DNA from: Arcobacter ellisii
Lineage (GTDB): Bacteria > Campylobacterota > Campylobacteria > Campylobacterales > Arcobacteraceae
DNA: 64,000 bases
Assembly: GCF_003544915.1 (NCBI RefSeq)
Contig: NZ_CP032097.1
Coordinates: 186,001-250,000 of the forward strand
Direction of reading: 5' to 3'
In this document: positions 1 through 9,156 of the stretch, one piece after another
Position numbering within the stretch: position 1 is the stretch's first letter
How the letters are laid out: every line of letters starts with the position of its first letter
Translations under genes and position numbers: made by a program
The notes under the pieces: generated by a model
Database searches by the model: none
The model's input: only the letters and a program-made list of their open reading frames with translations
What the model was told of the DNA's origin: nothing

Positions 1-225
1 AATTTCAACTGTTGGAGAGTTTAAATGATTTCTAATAAATCCAGCAAAAAGGTGCTCTAAAGTGTGGATACCTTTTTCACTCATCATTGATTGATTTGGT
101 ACACAAAATCTCAAATCAAAAACTGTGATATTGTCACCTTTTGGAGTTTGCATTGTTTTTGCAACTCTAACAGCAGGTGCTGGCATAATCGTATGGTCAA
201 CTCTAAAACTATCTAATAATGGCAT
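1..225 (-). CDS. luxS: S-ribosylhomocysteine lyase LuxS (5' part)
   Basis: The first 75 codons of LuxS, cut by the window edge. The protein begins [20 protein letters not shown] and contains the metal-binding HTLEH motif (His54 and His58 in family numbering). LuxS cleaves S-ribosylhomocysteine to homocysteine and DPD, the precursor of autoinducer-2, in the cytosolic activated-methyl cycle. The start is the ATG at 223-225, preceded by an AAAGGAAA ribosome binding site. Identity is clear from the N-terminal sequence; the rest of the gene lies outside the window. Confidence 0.95.
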   Translation of the reverse strand, partial: MPLLDSFRVDHTIMPAPAVRVAKTMQTPKGDNITVFDLRFCVPNQSMMSEKGIHTLEHLFAGFIRNHLNSPTVEI

Positions 226-333
226 AATAATTTCCTTTTATATTGTATAAATCTAATAAATATTTTTTAAACAAGTTTGGATTGTAGCAAAAAATTTATG
301 AATAGGTGATAAGAAATAATTTAAGAAAATTGT

Positions 334-1011
334 CTATATAGATTTTAGTTCTAGTTTATATCCAATTCCTGAATAGTTTTTTATGATGTTTTTATTTGTC
401 TTTTTTCTTAAATCTCTTATCAAAGATTTCAGTGCAGCGTTTGTACATTCATTATTCCAAATGTGATATTCTAATTCTTCGTAAGTAATCACTCTTCCTT
501 GGTTTTGAATGAGTAGATTCATTAGTAAACTCTCTTTTTTATTTAAAACAAAAGATTCATTGTTTTTTATGATACTTTGAGTTTGAAAGTTAAAAAAGAT
601 ATTGTTAAGTAATTTGAAATTACTATAGATTCTTCTTTCTATGATTTCCATACATTTATTTAAAGCTTGAAGTAAAATTTCATTGTCAAATGGTTTTATG
701 ATATATTTTGTAATATAAAGTTCTAATAATTCAGTTAGAAACTGATTGTTTTTGTTATTTGATAAAACAACAAATGCAGTTTTTATATCATCTTTTCTAA
801 TTTCAATTAAAAAATCAATAATATCTCTATTTTCAAATTCACTTTCAATTATGATTAAACAAGGAGATTGTTTTAGATATTGTTGTTTTGCTTCACTTAT
901 TGTTGAACTAGAAGTGATTTTACTCACAGTTTTACAAAGAAGAGAATAAAGTTTCTCATCTTTGTCTTGATTATCCATGATATGAAGTACAGATAAATCG
1001 CTTAATTCCAT
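334..1011 (-). CDS. OmpR-type response regulator with degenerate receiver
   Basis: A 225-residue protein with an N-terminal CheY-like receiver fold (about residues 5-120) and a C-terminal winged-helix DNA-binding domain (about 130-222, ending in the RDLRKKTNK...GIGYKLE recognition-helix and wing pattern). The usual phospho-acceptor Asp is missing: the beta-3 strand reads LIIIESEF, with Glu56 or Ser57 in that place. The lysine of the KPF motif (TKYIIKPFDN) is kept. It is therefore probably an atypical regulator that works without ordinary Asp phosphorylation, or is held in an active-like state by the Glu. No histidine kinase is adjacent. The next gene upstream, an isochorismatase-type hydrolase, ends 8 nt before its start, so the two are probably cotranscribed. 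Confidence 0.8.
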   Translation of the reverse strand: MELSDLSVLHIMDNQDKDEKLYSLLCKTVSKITSSSTISEAKQQYLKQSPCLIIIESEFENRDIIDFLIEIRKDDIKTAFVVLSNNKNNQFLTELLELYITKYIIKPFDNEILLQALNKCMEIIERRIYSNFKLLNNIFFNFQTQSIIKNNESFVLNKKESLLMNLLIQNQGRVITYEELEYHIWNNECTNAALKSLIRDLRKKTNKNIIKNYSGIGYKLELKSI

Positions 1012-1019
1012 TTATTACC

Positions 1020-1580
1020 TTATAATAATTTTAAAATCTCATCGGCTGTTTCAACTTTTGCATAGGCAAATTGAAGCGCTGCCATAGATACAGCGTGAGA
1101 AATTGATGCATCAATTTTTATACCATTAAATTCAATATCACTTGTTGCACAAGCATCATGGGCAACAAAACAGTTATAACCAAAATCACTAGCTGCTCTT
1201 GTAACCGCAGTAACACACATATAAGACATCGCTCCAACTATAATAACATTTGTAATATTAGAATCATCCAATATCTCTTTTAGCTTAGTATCTTTAAATG
1301 AATTTACACTATGTTTTAAAACTTGTGATTCATTTTCTTTTGGAGTTAGTGAATCATGAATTTTTGCACCTTGTGAGTTTGGAGCAAAAAATGGAGGATT
1401 TTCTGTATTAAATTCATGTTTTACATGAATTATTTTCATATCTTTTTCTCTAAATTTGTTTAATAATTTTAAGGCATTAAAAGCAGCTTCTTCTGTATTT
1501 TTTAACTTCCACTTTGCATTTTCAAAGCTTCCAAAGTAATCATTTTGTAAATCAATTAATAGTAATGCTGTATTTTCCAT
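1020..1580 (-). CDS. Cysteine hydrolase, isochorismatase family
   Basis: A 186-residue cytosolic hydrolase of the isochorismatase/nicotinamidase superfamily. The catalytic triad is visible: Asp10 in LLIDLQNDY, Lys89 in LKHSVNSF, and Cys122 in SYMCVTAVTRAASDFGY. Length and motifs fit the single-domain members that hydrolyse small amides or carbamoyl compounds. The substrate cannot be read from the sequence; the nicotinamidase zinc-binding pattern is not obvious, so pncA is not assigned. It lies immediately upstream of the degenerate response regulator. Confidence 0.85.
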   Translation of the reverse strand: MENTALLLIDLQNDYFGSFENAKWKLKNTEEAAFNALKLLNKFREKDMKIIHVKHEFNTENPPFFAPNSQGAKIHDSLTPKENESQVLKHSVNSFKDTKLKEILDDSNITNVIIVGAMSYMCVTAVTRAASDFGYNCFVAHDACATSDIEFNGIKIDASISHAVSMAALQFAYAKVETADEILKLL

Positions 1581-1652
1581 AATATTTTCCTTCTTTTAAT
1601 TTATTGGAAAGTATATAAATTTATTGAAGGAAAAAAGAGGGATTAAAATAAA

Positions 1653-2048
1653 TTAGATGGTTGATTTATAATTTTCAAGTAGTTTTCTTAGGTGTTTTGT
1701 GGCTTGAATTTTTTGATAATATGTAAAAATCACTATAAAAATAATTCCAATTCCATAGGTAAAAGGAATAGCAAGTATTACTAAAATGGCTAAAATAAGT
1801 GTATCATGAAGTTCTGCATTTACTAAAATTTGAGAAGTTTTATCTTTTTTGTTTGTTGAAGTTGTGATATTTAGGTTGTATCTTAAATATGTATTTATAT
1901 TGCATTTTGGTATAGATAAACTCTCTTTTTCTATTTTTGTTTCATAATCTTTATCTTTTAAAAACTGCTTTTTTACAAACTCAAATAAAGATTTGTTTCC
2001 CTCTTTTAGATTTATCTCTTCTTGAAACTCTACATCAAACATACCCAT
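1653..2048 (-). CDS. Small membrane protein of unknown function
   Basis: A 131-residue protein that I do not recognise. Residues 1-80 are charged and soluble (MGMFDVEFQEEINLKEG...). Residues about 83-110 are strongly hydrophobic (TLILAILVILAIPF...IIFIVIFTYY), long enough for one or two membrane passes. The C-terminus is basic. The first ATG has an AAAAGG sequence 6 nt upstream and is preferred over the ATG two codons later. It stands alone between the hydrolase and the defence-like cassette. Confidence 0.6.
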   Translation of the reverse strand: MGMFDVEFQEEINLKEGNKSLFEFVKKQFLKDKDYETKIEKESLSIPKCNINTYLRYNLNITTSTNKKDKTSQILVNAELHDTLILAILVILAIPFTYGIGIIFIVIFTYYQKIQATKHLRKLLENYKSTI

Positions 2049-2212
2049 AAATAGCCTTTTTTATTTTGAGTATAACAAAAAAATGAAAATGAATAAAATG
2101 TTATTTGTATATAAAGTAATCTATTGTATAAAAAAGATGAGCATAAGAAAAAGAGAAAATAAATAATTTTTTAACTAAGATTAGTAATAAAATTATTTAT
2201 AAAGAGTTTTTT

Positions 2213-3784
2213 ATGGAATTGGTTTATTTGTGGGTTGAAGAGTATAAAAATATAAAGAAACAAGGGTTTAATTTTTCTCCTAGGTTTAGATGTGAATATG
2301 ATGAAGAGAAAAATGAATTAGAAATTATTGATAAAGATGAAACGGGTGAATTTTATCCTAAAAACTTTTTTGGTGATAATATAAATGTTACTGCTATTGT
2401 TGGAGAAAATGGGAGTGGAAAAAGTAGTTTAGTTTTTGATTTTATAATGAATAGAAAAGGTTTTTTTATAGTAAAGAAGGATAATGAGTTAATAGTTTAT
2501 TTAAGGAATATAAATATTAAAACTAAATTAAGAGTACATAAATATAAAATTAATTTTAATGATAATGTATTATTTTATACAATGGACAAATTAGAAGTTC
2601 CAAAATCAAGAAGTTATTTGAAAGCAATAGATTTACAAGAAACAAATAAGCTTATTACAGAAAATTATTTAAAATTAGAAGATTACTCTTTTGAACTTTT
2701 TGATTTTAAACCTTATTTTATAAAATATGATTTTTTAGATTTATGGATTGATTCAGATTATGAATTTAAAGAAAATGATATCAAAGATGTAAAATCAGCA
2801 TTAGGAATGAATATCAAAGATGATTCAACACAGATATATGATGTTTTAAGAGTTTTAAGAGATTTGACTGATGATTATTTAATTTATTTATTTAACAAAT
2901 TTGAAACTATTGCACAAATTTTTGAACATATTAATTTAATTGAAAGATTACATCCTAAAGATTTGTATTTAATGGTTGAATACAAAGAAATACAAAAGAT
3001 ATTAAAATCTTTTAATGTTCCTTTTGAGGAAAAAGAAACATTCGATTTATTAAAAGATAATAAAGGAATTTTTTTAAAAATAGAAGACTTGGTCAAGTTA
3101 TTCGGAAATGAATATTTAGAATTATTCTTCAATAAGATGGTTGATGAATTAAGATTTGATTTTATGGCTAAAAATGGTTCTACTTATGGTTCATTAAGTC
3201 ATGGAGAAAAAACAATGTATAGTTTTTATGTTAATTTGATTAATTATAAAAAAGAAGAATTTTTATTTGTATTAGATGAGCCAGACAATACACTACATCC
3301 AAATTGGCAAAAGAATTTTATAAATAAGATGATTGAAATTATTGAAAGATTAGAAAAAAAAGTTCATCTTATTATAACTTCTCATTCTCCATTTATTTTA
3401 TCGGACTTACCAAAAGAAAATGTAATATTTTTAGAGAAAGGAAAACAAGTTTATCCTTTTGAATATGGAAAACAAACATTTGGAGCAAATATTCATACCT
3501 TACTTTCTCATGGTTTTTTTATGAAAGATGGACTTATGGGGGAGTTTGCAAAAGATAAAATAAATGATGTAATAAATTTTTTGAATGGGAATAAATCTTT
3601 AATCACAACAAATGATGATGCACAAAATTTGATAAATATAATTGGAGAGCCAGTTATAAAAAAACAATTACAAAAGATGTTAGATTCTAAGAGGTTGAGT
3701 AAGATTGATGAAATTGATTTGATAAAAAATCAAATGAAAGAATTAAGTAAAAGATTAGAAGAAATAGAAAATGCAAAAGATTAA
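2213..3784 (+). CDS. AAA/ABC-type ATPase of a Septu-like (PtuA) defence cassette
   Basis: A 523-residue SMC/OLD-like ATPase. Visible motifs are Walker A GENGSGKS (residues 64-71), an ABC-type signature LSHGEK (328-333), Walker B FVLDEPDNTLHP with catalytic Asp355/Glu356, and a switch-His motif IITSHSPFIL. The 250-residue insert between Walker A and the signature is lysine-rich and AT-rich. The C-terminal tail (about 480-520) is probably a coiled coil. The stop codon overlaps the start of an HNH nuclease gene by 14 nt, so the pair is translationally coupled. AAA ATPase plus HNH pairs of this kind define the Septu anti-phage system (PtuA/PtuB), where ATPase state gates the nuclease. Assignment to Septu rather than another ATPase/HNH system is inference. 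Confidence 0.75.
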   Translation: MELVYLWVEEYKNIKKQGFNFSPRFRCEYDEEKNELEIIDKDETGEFYPKNFFGDNINVTAIVGENGSGKSSLVFDFIMNRKGFFIVKKDNELIVYLRNINIKTKLRVHKYKINFNDNVLFYTMDKLEVPKSRSYLKAIDLQETNKLITENYLKLEDYSFELFDFKPYFIKYDFLDLWIDSDYEFKENDIKDVKSALGMNIKDDSTQIYDVLRVLRDLTDDYLIYLFNKFETIAQIFEHINLIERLHPKDLYLMVEYKEIQKILKSFNVPFEEKETFDLLKDNKGIFLKIEDLVKLFGNEYLELFFNKMVDELRFDFMAKNGSTYGSLSHGEKTMYSFYVNLINYKKEEFLFVLDEPDNTLHPNWQKNFINKMIEIIERLEKKVHLIITSHSPFILSDLPKENVIFLEKGKQVYPFEYGKQTFGANIHTLLSHGFFMKDGLMGEFAKDKINDVINFLNGNKSLITTNDDAQNLINIIGEPVIKKQLQKMLDSKRLSKIDEIDLIKNQMKELSKRLEEIENAKD

Positions 3785-4715
3785 TATTTCACAAAATACC
3801 ATAGATAATTTTTATAAACAAATAAGTGAAAAATTTAATAATAAAGATTTATCTAAAATAGAAAAGAAAAAAGTTAAATGGTCAATTTCATTAGCTGAAT
3901 TAAATAGTTTGATTTCAAAAAAATTAAAAGGATTTCGTGAAAATTTAGACTTAGAAAAATTGATTAAAATGGAATATTCTGATTTATGTAAATTAGTTGA
4001 GTACATTAAATCAAATCAGTTAAAAACGAAATTAACAATTAGAGAAAAAGATATATTTCTTACTTTGTATTCAAGACTAAATAATGCTTTATTTGTTAAA
4101 GATTTAGATGTAAAAGTATGTCCTTATTGTAATAGAAACTATATTTTAAATTTTCAGAAAAAGGGAAAAGAAAATGCTACCGCACAACTTGACCACTTTT
4201 TTGATAAAAAGAAATATCCATATTTAGCAATAAGTATTTATAACTTAGTTCCTAGCTGTGGAACTTGTAATCAAAGAAAATCAACAATTGAAGAAACGAT
4301 TTTTTATCCATATAATGAGAGTTTTAATAATAGTGTAAAATTTTCATTGAAAGGCATAAAAAGTAGAGATGAATTAATAAAAGAGAATTTAGACTTTTTT
4401 GATGAAAAAAGAATTGAATTAAATTATAAAATTTTAAATAATAAAGATAAAGTTGAAAGACATATTGAAGTTTTTAATATTAAAAATTTATATAATGAAC
4501 ATAAAGATATTGTTTCAGAACTTTTACAAAAAAGAGTGATTTATTCTGATGATTATTTAGAAAGTTTATTGGATGAATATGAAGGGAAATTGTTTAACAA
4601 TAAAGAACATTTATTAAGACTTGTAACAAATGGTTTTGTAGAAGATAAAGATATGAATAAACGCCCACTTTCAAAACTAATTAAAGATATAAGCGAAGAG
4701 TTAGATTTGATATAA
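3771..4715 (+). CDS. HNH endonuclease of a Septu-like (PtuB) cassette
   Basis: A 314-residue protein with a central HNH nuclease of the zinc-bound type: CPYC at 117-120 and CGTC at 163-166 (structural zinc), the catalytic DH pair at 141-142 (QLDHFFDKKKYP), and Asn158 (IYNLVPSC). The spacing and the LDHFFDKKKYP...NLVPSCGTCNQRK wording are typical of PtuB-like effectors. It is longer than many PtuB proteins, with about 110 extra residues before the first CxxC and about 140 after the nuclease core, so specificity or binding regions flank the catalytic core. It starts inside the end of the ATPase gene. The likely role is DNA (or RNA) cleavage upon phage infection; the target is unknown. Confidence 0.75.
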   Translation: MQKINISQNTIDNFYKQISEKFNNKDLSKIEKKKVKWSISLAELNSLISKKLKGFRENLDLEKLIKMEYSDLCKLVEYIKSNQLKTKLTIREKDIFLTLYSRLNNALFVKDLDVKVCPYCNRNYILNFQKKGKENATAQLDHFFDKKKYPYLAISIYNLVPSCGTCNQRKSTIEETIFYPYNESFNNSVKFSLKGIKSRDELIKENLDFFDEKRIELNYKILNNKDKVERHIEVFNIKNLYNEHKDIVSELLQKRVIYSDDYLESLLDEYEGKLFNNKEHLLRLVTNGFVEDKDMNKRPLSKLIKDISEELDLI

Positions 4716-4727
4716 AATCAAATCTAA
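4701..4727. terminator. Hairpin at convergent gene ends
   Basis: A perfect 11-bp inverted repeat (TTAGATTTGAT / ATCAAATCTAA) with a 5-nt loop straddles the stop codon of the HNH gene and faces the end of the DUF1439 gene. There is no clear T-run, so termination strength is uncertain. It may protect both transcripts from 3' decay. Confidence 0.45.
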
Positions 4728-4739
4728 GCTATCCAATTT

Positions 4740-5282
4740 CTAAAGTCCAAAAGTCACCAAAAGTTCTGAATCTTCTATTTTTACATCTTTTACAAAAGAG
4801 CCTTTAAAAGATGATTTATCGATTTTATAAACTGGAATTGTGTTGAAAATATTATCAACGATAGGTTTTGTATTTGCTACAACATTATCTAAAATAGTTT
4901 TATCAATATTTAGATTTGTCATTTTTAATTCATCTAGTTCTATATCTTTTAGGTAAATTGCTGATTTTTCTTTATCAAAATAAGGTATTCCACTAAAAGT
5001 TAGTGTTCCATTTGAATTTGGTATAAAAATAGCAGAGATATTTAGATTTATATTTGCACTTAGTCTATTTGTACCATCTTTTATAAATAGATGAGGTTTT
5101 TGAAGTTCCATATTTGCAACTACAAAATTTTGTCTTATTGGAAATTCTTGTGAAAAGTTGTTTAGTTCACTCTCTTGAACTTTTAAAGTTAATCCATCAC
5201 CGTCAAATTTTTTTATACAACCTACAAAAAATAGAAGTGAAAATAAAACCAATAATATTTGAAGCTTTTTTTGAAGATACAT
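4740..5282 (-). CDS. DUF1439 lipoprotein
   Basis: A 180-residue predicted lipoprotein. The N-terminus has a basic start, a hydrophobic stretch and a lipobox ending at Cys22 (LFFVGC). The mature part alternates beta-type segments, as in the DUF1439/YceB family of outer-membrane-anchored lipoproteins of unknown function (KLTLKV..., LSANINLNIS, GTLTFSGIPYF, LLVTFGL). It is transcribed alone, convergent with the HNH gene. Confidence 0.7.
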   Translation of the reverse strand: MYLQKKLQILLVLFSLLFFVGCIKKFDGDGLTLKVQESELNNFSQEFPIRQNFVVANMELQKPHLFIKDGTNRLSANINLNISAIFIPNSNGTLTFSGIPYFDKEKSAIYLKDIELDELKMTNLNIDKTILDNVVANTKPIVDNIFNTIPVYKIDKSSFKGSFVKDVKIEDSELLVTFGL

Positions 5283-5348
5283 TTTTTACCTTTTATTAAA
5301 ATTGTAGAATTTTACAAAGATAAATAAAAAGTTAGCTTTGATATGAAC

Positions 5349-5705
5349 TTAGTTCATGCCAAGATTTTTTCTAACCATTGCTTTATATGCTTTCATATCA
5401 TCTCTAATCATTGTTGGAATAATCTCTTCTTTACACGCATGAACGATATTTGCAAATTCTGGTTTTGAATAGATTGTATTTCTATCTCTTGCTAAGATAA
5501 TCAGTCTATTTACATCATCTTCTAAAGATATATCACTTCTATCACAAATAGCATCATAAACATTGAAAAAAACTTCTCTATCATGTGAACTCATTTGACA
5601 ACTATCATCTAACATTTTAAGAGCAAGTTTTGAAGCGTATTCTATTTGTATTGGTTCAAAATCAAAAGTTGTTGCCCAATCATAAGCCTTTTTAAAATAA
5701 TCCAT
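5349..5705 (-). CDS. Conserved protein of unknown function
   Basis: A 118-residue, mostly helical soluble protein (MDYFKKAYDWATTFDFEPIQ...) without a motif I recognise. It follows the next upstream gene by 10 nt on the same strand and has a GGAG-type ribosome binding site in that gap, so the two form a small operon. Three cysteines are scattered rather than paired as a metal site. Confidence 0.6.
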   Translation of the reverse strand: MDYFKKAYDWATTFDFEPIQIEYASKLALKMLDDSCQMSSHDREVFFNVYDAICDRSDISLEDDVNRLIILARDRNTIYSKPEFANIVHACKEEIIPTMIRDDMKAYKAMVRKNLGMN

Positions 5706-5715
5706 TTTTTCTCCT

Positions 5716-6279
5716 TTAGTCCATATATGGTATATCTAAATTTGCATCTCTATCACTTGCACTAAAATCAAAGTCATTATTTATAGGAAGTTTTTGAAGA
5801 TTTTTTTCCAAAACTTTGATTTGTAGTTTGTGATAGTTATTTGTGTTTATATTTCTTTCTATTTCATTTTTATAAAAACTAAGAATTATCGAGTGAATTT
5901 GTTCTTGTTTTTCTAGTAATTCAGCTAAAAATGAGTTTAATTTTGTGATATCAAAATCAGAAATTTTTGGTAATTTTCTTATTAGATTTCTAACAAACTG
6001 TTTTTGATGGTAACCTTCACTCATAGTCAAAAGTTTTGAAGCAGCATAAATATCAGCTTCATTTCCTCCATAGTTATATGAATATCTAAAGTGGTCACAA
6101 ACAATCTCAATATATTTTGGATAGTGTTTTAAAACAAAAACTAACTCTTTCAAATCTCCATCAATTAGGACTTGAAACAAAGTTGCTGTTCGTTTTTCTA
6201 TTTTATCCCAGTGATTGCCTTGTTCTTTAAATTCACCAAGAAAGCGTTCGTAGTTTTCTAATTTTTCTTTTTCATTCAT
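5716..6279 (-). CDS. Conserved helical protein of unknown function
   Basis: A 187-residue acidic/basic-mixed, helical cytosolic protein (MNEKEKLENYERFLGEFKEQ...). No catalytic motif is visible. It is the first gene of a two-gene operon with the 118-residue protein and diverges from the Mla operon across about 105 nt that should contain both promoters. Confidence 0.6.
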   Translation of the reverse strand: MNEKEKLENYERFLGEFKEQGNHWDKIEKRTATLFQVLIDGDLKELVFVLKHYPKYIEIVCDHFRYSYNYGGNEADIYAASKLLTMSEGYHQKQFVRNLIRKLPKISDFDITKLNSFLAELLEKQEQIHSIILSFYKNEIERNINTNNYHKLQIKVLEKNLQKLPINNDFDFSASDRDANLDIPYMD

Positions 6280-6385
6280 AAAGTTTTGATATGCAATATT
6301 TATACCTTTGTAAACTATTTGACATAGGGCAAACTTTGGGATAAAATCTAAACTTAAATAATTTTTGAAAGGATAAATTGTTGTT

Positions 6386-7498
6386 ATGTTAGATGATTAT
6401 TTTAAGATAGAAGATTTAGACAACAACACTTTAGAACTTTTTTTATTGAATTTTTGGAATAAAACAAATTTAACACAAATAATCCAAAAACTAGAAAAAA
6501 TAACTATAAATAAAAATGCAAAACTCTGTGTAAATTTCCAAGATTTAAAAGAGTGTGATAGTTCAGCCATAATCTATCTAATCTCATTTCTAAAAAACTT
6601 CCAAAAAGAGAATATAACTTTTAAAAATTTTGATAAATATGAAAAGATTTATAATTTTTATGAAAAACATTATCAAGATGAAGCTTTTGAAGAAAAAAGA
6701 GAGAATAAGTTTTTTGAAAATGTAGGAAAAAAAACTTATGAATTATATCTTTTTACAATTCATTTTTTAAACTTTGTTGGAAAAGTTTTTTATTTTTTAT
6801 TATATTCACTTTTAAATCCAAAAAAAATCAGATTTAAAGCGACGTTAAAATATATTGATACATCAGCAATAAATGCACTTTTAATAGTTGCAGTTACATC
6901 ATTTTTAGTAGGTGTTGTAATCGCTTATCAAGGCAGTGTTCAACTTGAAAAATTTGGTGCAAACATATTTATCGTTGAGATGATTAGTATAACTATGTTT
7001 AGAGAAATTGCTCCTCTTGTAACTGCTATTGTAATAGCTGGACGAAGTGCTAGTGCATATACAGCAGAAATTGGAGCTATGAAAATAACAGAAGAGATAG
7101 ATGCTATGAGAACTATGAACTTTGAACCGACACTTTTTTTAACACTTCCACGAATTTTAGCTTTATCTATTTCTTTACCTTTATTGGTTTTTTTTGCTGA
7201 TGTAATTGGTATTCTAGGAGGAATGGTTATAGCTTACACTAGTTTAGATGTTTCATTTGTAGAGTTTATAACTAGACTTGGAAATGAAGTTCCCGTAAAA
7301 CATTTTATTATGGGAGTTTTTAAAGCTATATTCTTTGGGTTTGCAATTGCTATTATTGGATGTTATCGAGGATTTCAAGTGCAAAACAATACAACAAGTA
7401 TAGGAAAATATACAACAATAAGTGTTGTAAACTCTATTTTTGTTGTGATTTTAATAGATGCAGTTTTCTCTGTAATTTTTACAGAAATGGGAATATAA
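6386..7498 (+). CDS. mlaE: MlaE-type lipid ABC transporter permease with N-terminal STAS domain
   Basis: A 370-residue inner-membrane permease. Residues 1-95 look like a STAS domain (KECDSSAIIYLISFLKN resembles the DSSG turn). Residues about 120-370 are the MlaE core, with several membrane segments and the conserved stretch FREIAPLVTAIVIAGRSASA followed by IGAMKITEEIDAM. The family moves phospholipids between the inner membrane and the periplasm. Fusing STAS to the permease replaces the separate MlaB of enterobacteria. It is the first gene of a four-gene operon and abuts the ATPase gene exactly. Confidence 0.9.
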   Translation: MLDDYFKIEDLDNNTLELFLLNFWNKTNLTQIIQKLEKITINKNAKLCVNFQDLKECDSSAIIYLISFLKNFQKENITFKNFDKYEKIYNFYEKHYQDEAFEEKRENKFFENVGKKTYELYLFTIHFLNFVGKVFYFLLYSLLNPKKIRFKATLKYIDTSAINALLIVAVTSFLVGVVIAYQGSVQLEKFGANIFIVEMISITMFREIAPLVTAIVIAGRSASAYTAEIGAMKITEEIDAMRTMNFEPTLFLTLPRILALSISLPLLVFFADVIGILGGMVIAYTSLDVSFVEFITRLGNEVPVKHFIMGVFKAIFFGFAIAIIGCYRGFQVQNNTTSIGKYTTISVVNSIFVVILIDAVFSVIFTEMGI

Positions 7499-8236
7499 AT
7501 GAAAATCATAAAAGTAGAAAATTTAACTACCGCTTTTGGAGATAATTTAGTACATAATAATATTTCATTTGACGTTAATGAAGGTGAAATATTTGGTGTA
7601 TTAGGTGGAAGTGGTTCTGGAAAAAGTGTATTGGTAAAACAAATTGTAATGTTAAATCAAATCCAAAAAGGAACGATAAAAATATTTGATAGGGATATTT
7701 CAAAACTATCCTTACAAGAGATACAAGAATTAAAACTTCAATACTCATATCTTTTTCAATTTGGGGCTTTATACTCTTTTTTAAATGTGATTGAAAATAT
7801 CTCTGTAATGTTAAAAGAGTACACAAATTTACCAAGGGAATTGATAGAAAAAATTGCCTATACAAACTTAGATATAGTAGGACTTCCAAAAAGTACAGCA
7901 AAACTCTATCCAAGTGAGCTTAGTGGTGGAATGAAAAAAAGAGTAGCACTAGCAAGAAGTTTAGCAATGCAACCAAAAATCTTATTTTTAGATGAACCCA
8001 CAAGTGGATTAGACCCAGCAAGTACACAAAAAATAAATGAACTTTTGCTTTATTTAAAAAATAGTTTAAATATCACTATAGTAATAATAACCCATGATTT
8101 AGAGACTATTAAAACTGTACTTGATAGATTTATTATTATCAAAAAAGATATAATCTTTGATGGAAATATAGATGAAGCACTAAAATCTGAAAATGAATTT
8201 ATCAAAGATTTTCTATCAAATAAAAAGGCTACATAA
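7499..8236 (+). CDS. mlaF: MlaF-type ABC transporter ATPase
   Basis: A 245-residue ABC ATPase with Walker A GGSGSGKS, Q-loop (YLFQFGALYSFL), signature LSGGMKKR and Walker B ILFLDEPTSGLD. The FGALYSFLNV stretch and LSGGM (instead of LSGGQ) are typical of MlaF. It powers lipid transfer by the MlaE permease. It starts directly after the mlaE stop codon and its own stop overlaps the mlaD start by one base. Confidence 0.93.
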   Translation: MKIIKVENLTTAFGDNLVHNNISFDVNEGEIFGVLGGSGSGKSVLVKQIVMLNQIQKGTIKIFDRDISKLSLQEIQELKLQYSYLFQFGALYSFLNVIENISVMLKEYTNLPRELIEKIAYTNLDIVGLPKSTAKLYPSELSGGMKKRVALARSLAMQPKILFLDEPTSGLDPASTQKINELLLYLKNSLNITIVIITHDLETIKTVLDRFIIIKKDIIFDGNIDEALKSENEFIKDFLSNKKAT

Positions 8237-9156
8237 TGGATACAAAAATTAATTTTTTAAAAATAGGAGTATTTGTAAGTGCTCTATTTATTTTACTTGT
8301 GATGGCTATTTTTTGGTTAGGAAAATATGGTTTAGAAGATAAAAAGTATGATGAATATTCAATCTTTTTTATGGAATCAGTTTCAGGACTTAATGTTGGT
8401 TCAGCTATTAAATATATGGGATTTCAAGTTGGAAATGTAAGTGAGATAAAAATAAATCCTAAAAATTCAGAAGAGATACAAATAGATATTCAAATCCAAA
8501 AAGGAACTCCAATCAAAGAGGATAACTACGCAATTTTAGGAAATGTTGGAATTACTGGACTTAAATATATTGAGTTAAAAGGTGGAAGTAATGATTCTAA
8601 ACTTTTAAGTGAAAATGAAAATGGAGTAAAAGTAATAAAATCAAAAACTTCAGCTCTTACAACTTTTGTTGATTCAACTGAAGATATTACAAAAGAGGTA
8701 ATGATACTTTTAAGTCAAATGAAAAAAGTTTTAAATGATGAAAATATTTCGACTTTTTCGTCACTTTTAGATAAAAGTGAAAAGAGCATGGTAAATATTG
8801 AAGAGTTTAGTTCATATTTAGTTAAAAATGAAAAAAGCTTAGATGAACTAATCAAAGGTATTAATGAACTTACAAAAAAAGGTGGAAATTCTTTTGATAC
8901 GATGAAAAATACAGCAAATGATTTTAGTAAATTATCAAAAGAGTTACAAACTCAAATAAACAAAGGAAACTACAATTTAAAAGAGATAACTCAAGAGAGT
9001 TTTGATAACTTAAATAGTGTTTTAAAAAGTTTGGAAAATAGTTTACTTCAAATGCAAGATTTAATAAATAATATCAATGAAAGTCCAAGTGATTTAATAC
9101 TAAAACAAAAAAATATAAAATATGGACCAGGAGAAAAAGATGATAAAACAAACTAA
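8236..9156 (+). CDS. mlaD: MCE-domain lipid-transfer protein MlaD
   Basis: A 306-residue protein anchored by one N-terminal membrane helix (about residues 7-28). An MCE domain follows (about 40-120: SVSGLNVGSAIKYMGFQVGNVSEIKI, GNVGITGLKYIELKGG). The remaining 180 residues are helical and probably coiled-coil, longer than in enterobacterial MlaD and nearer to the length of helical-barrel MCE proteins. It binds lipids in the periplasm as part of the MlaFED complex. Confidence 0.92.
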   Translation: MDTKINFLKIGVFVSALFILLVMAIFWLGKYGLEDKKYDEYSIFFMESVSGLNVGSAIKYMGFQVGNVSEIKINPKNSEEIQIDIQIQKGTPIKEDNYAILGNVGITGLKYIELKGGSNDSKLLSENENGVKVIKSKTSALTTFVDSTEDITKEVMILLSQMKKVLNDENISTFSSLLDKSEKSMVNIEEFSSYLVKNEKSLDELIKGINELTKKGGNSFDTMKNTANDFSKLSKELQTQINKGNYNLKEITQESFDNLNSVLKSLENSLLQMQDLINNINESPSDLILKQKNIKYGPGEKDDKTN

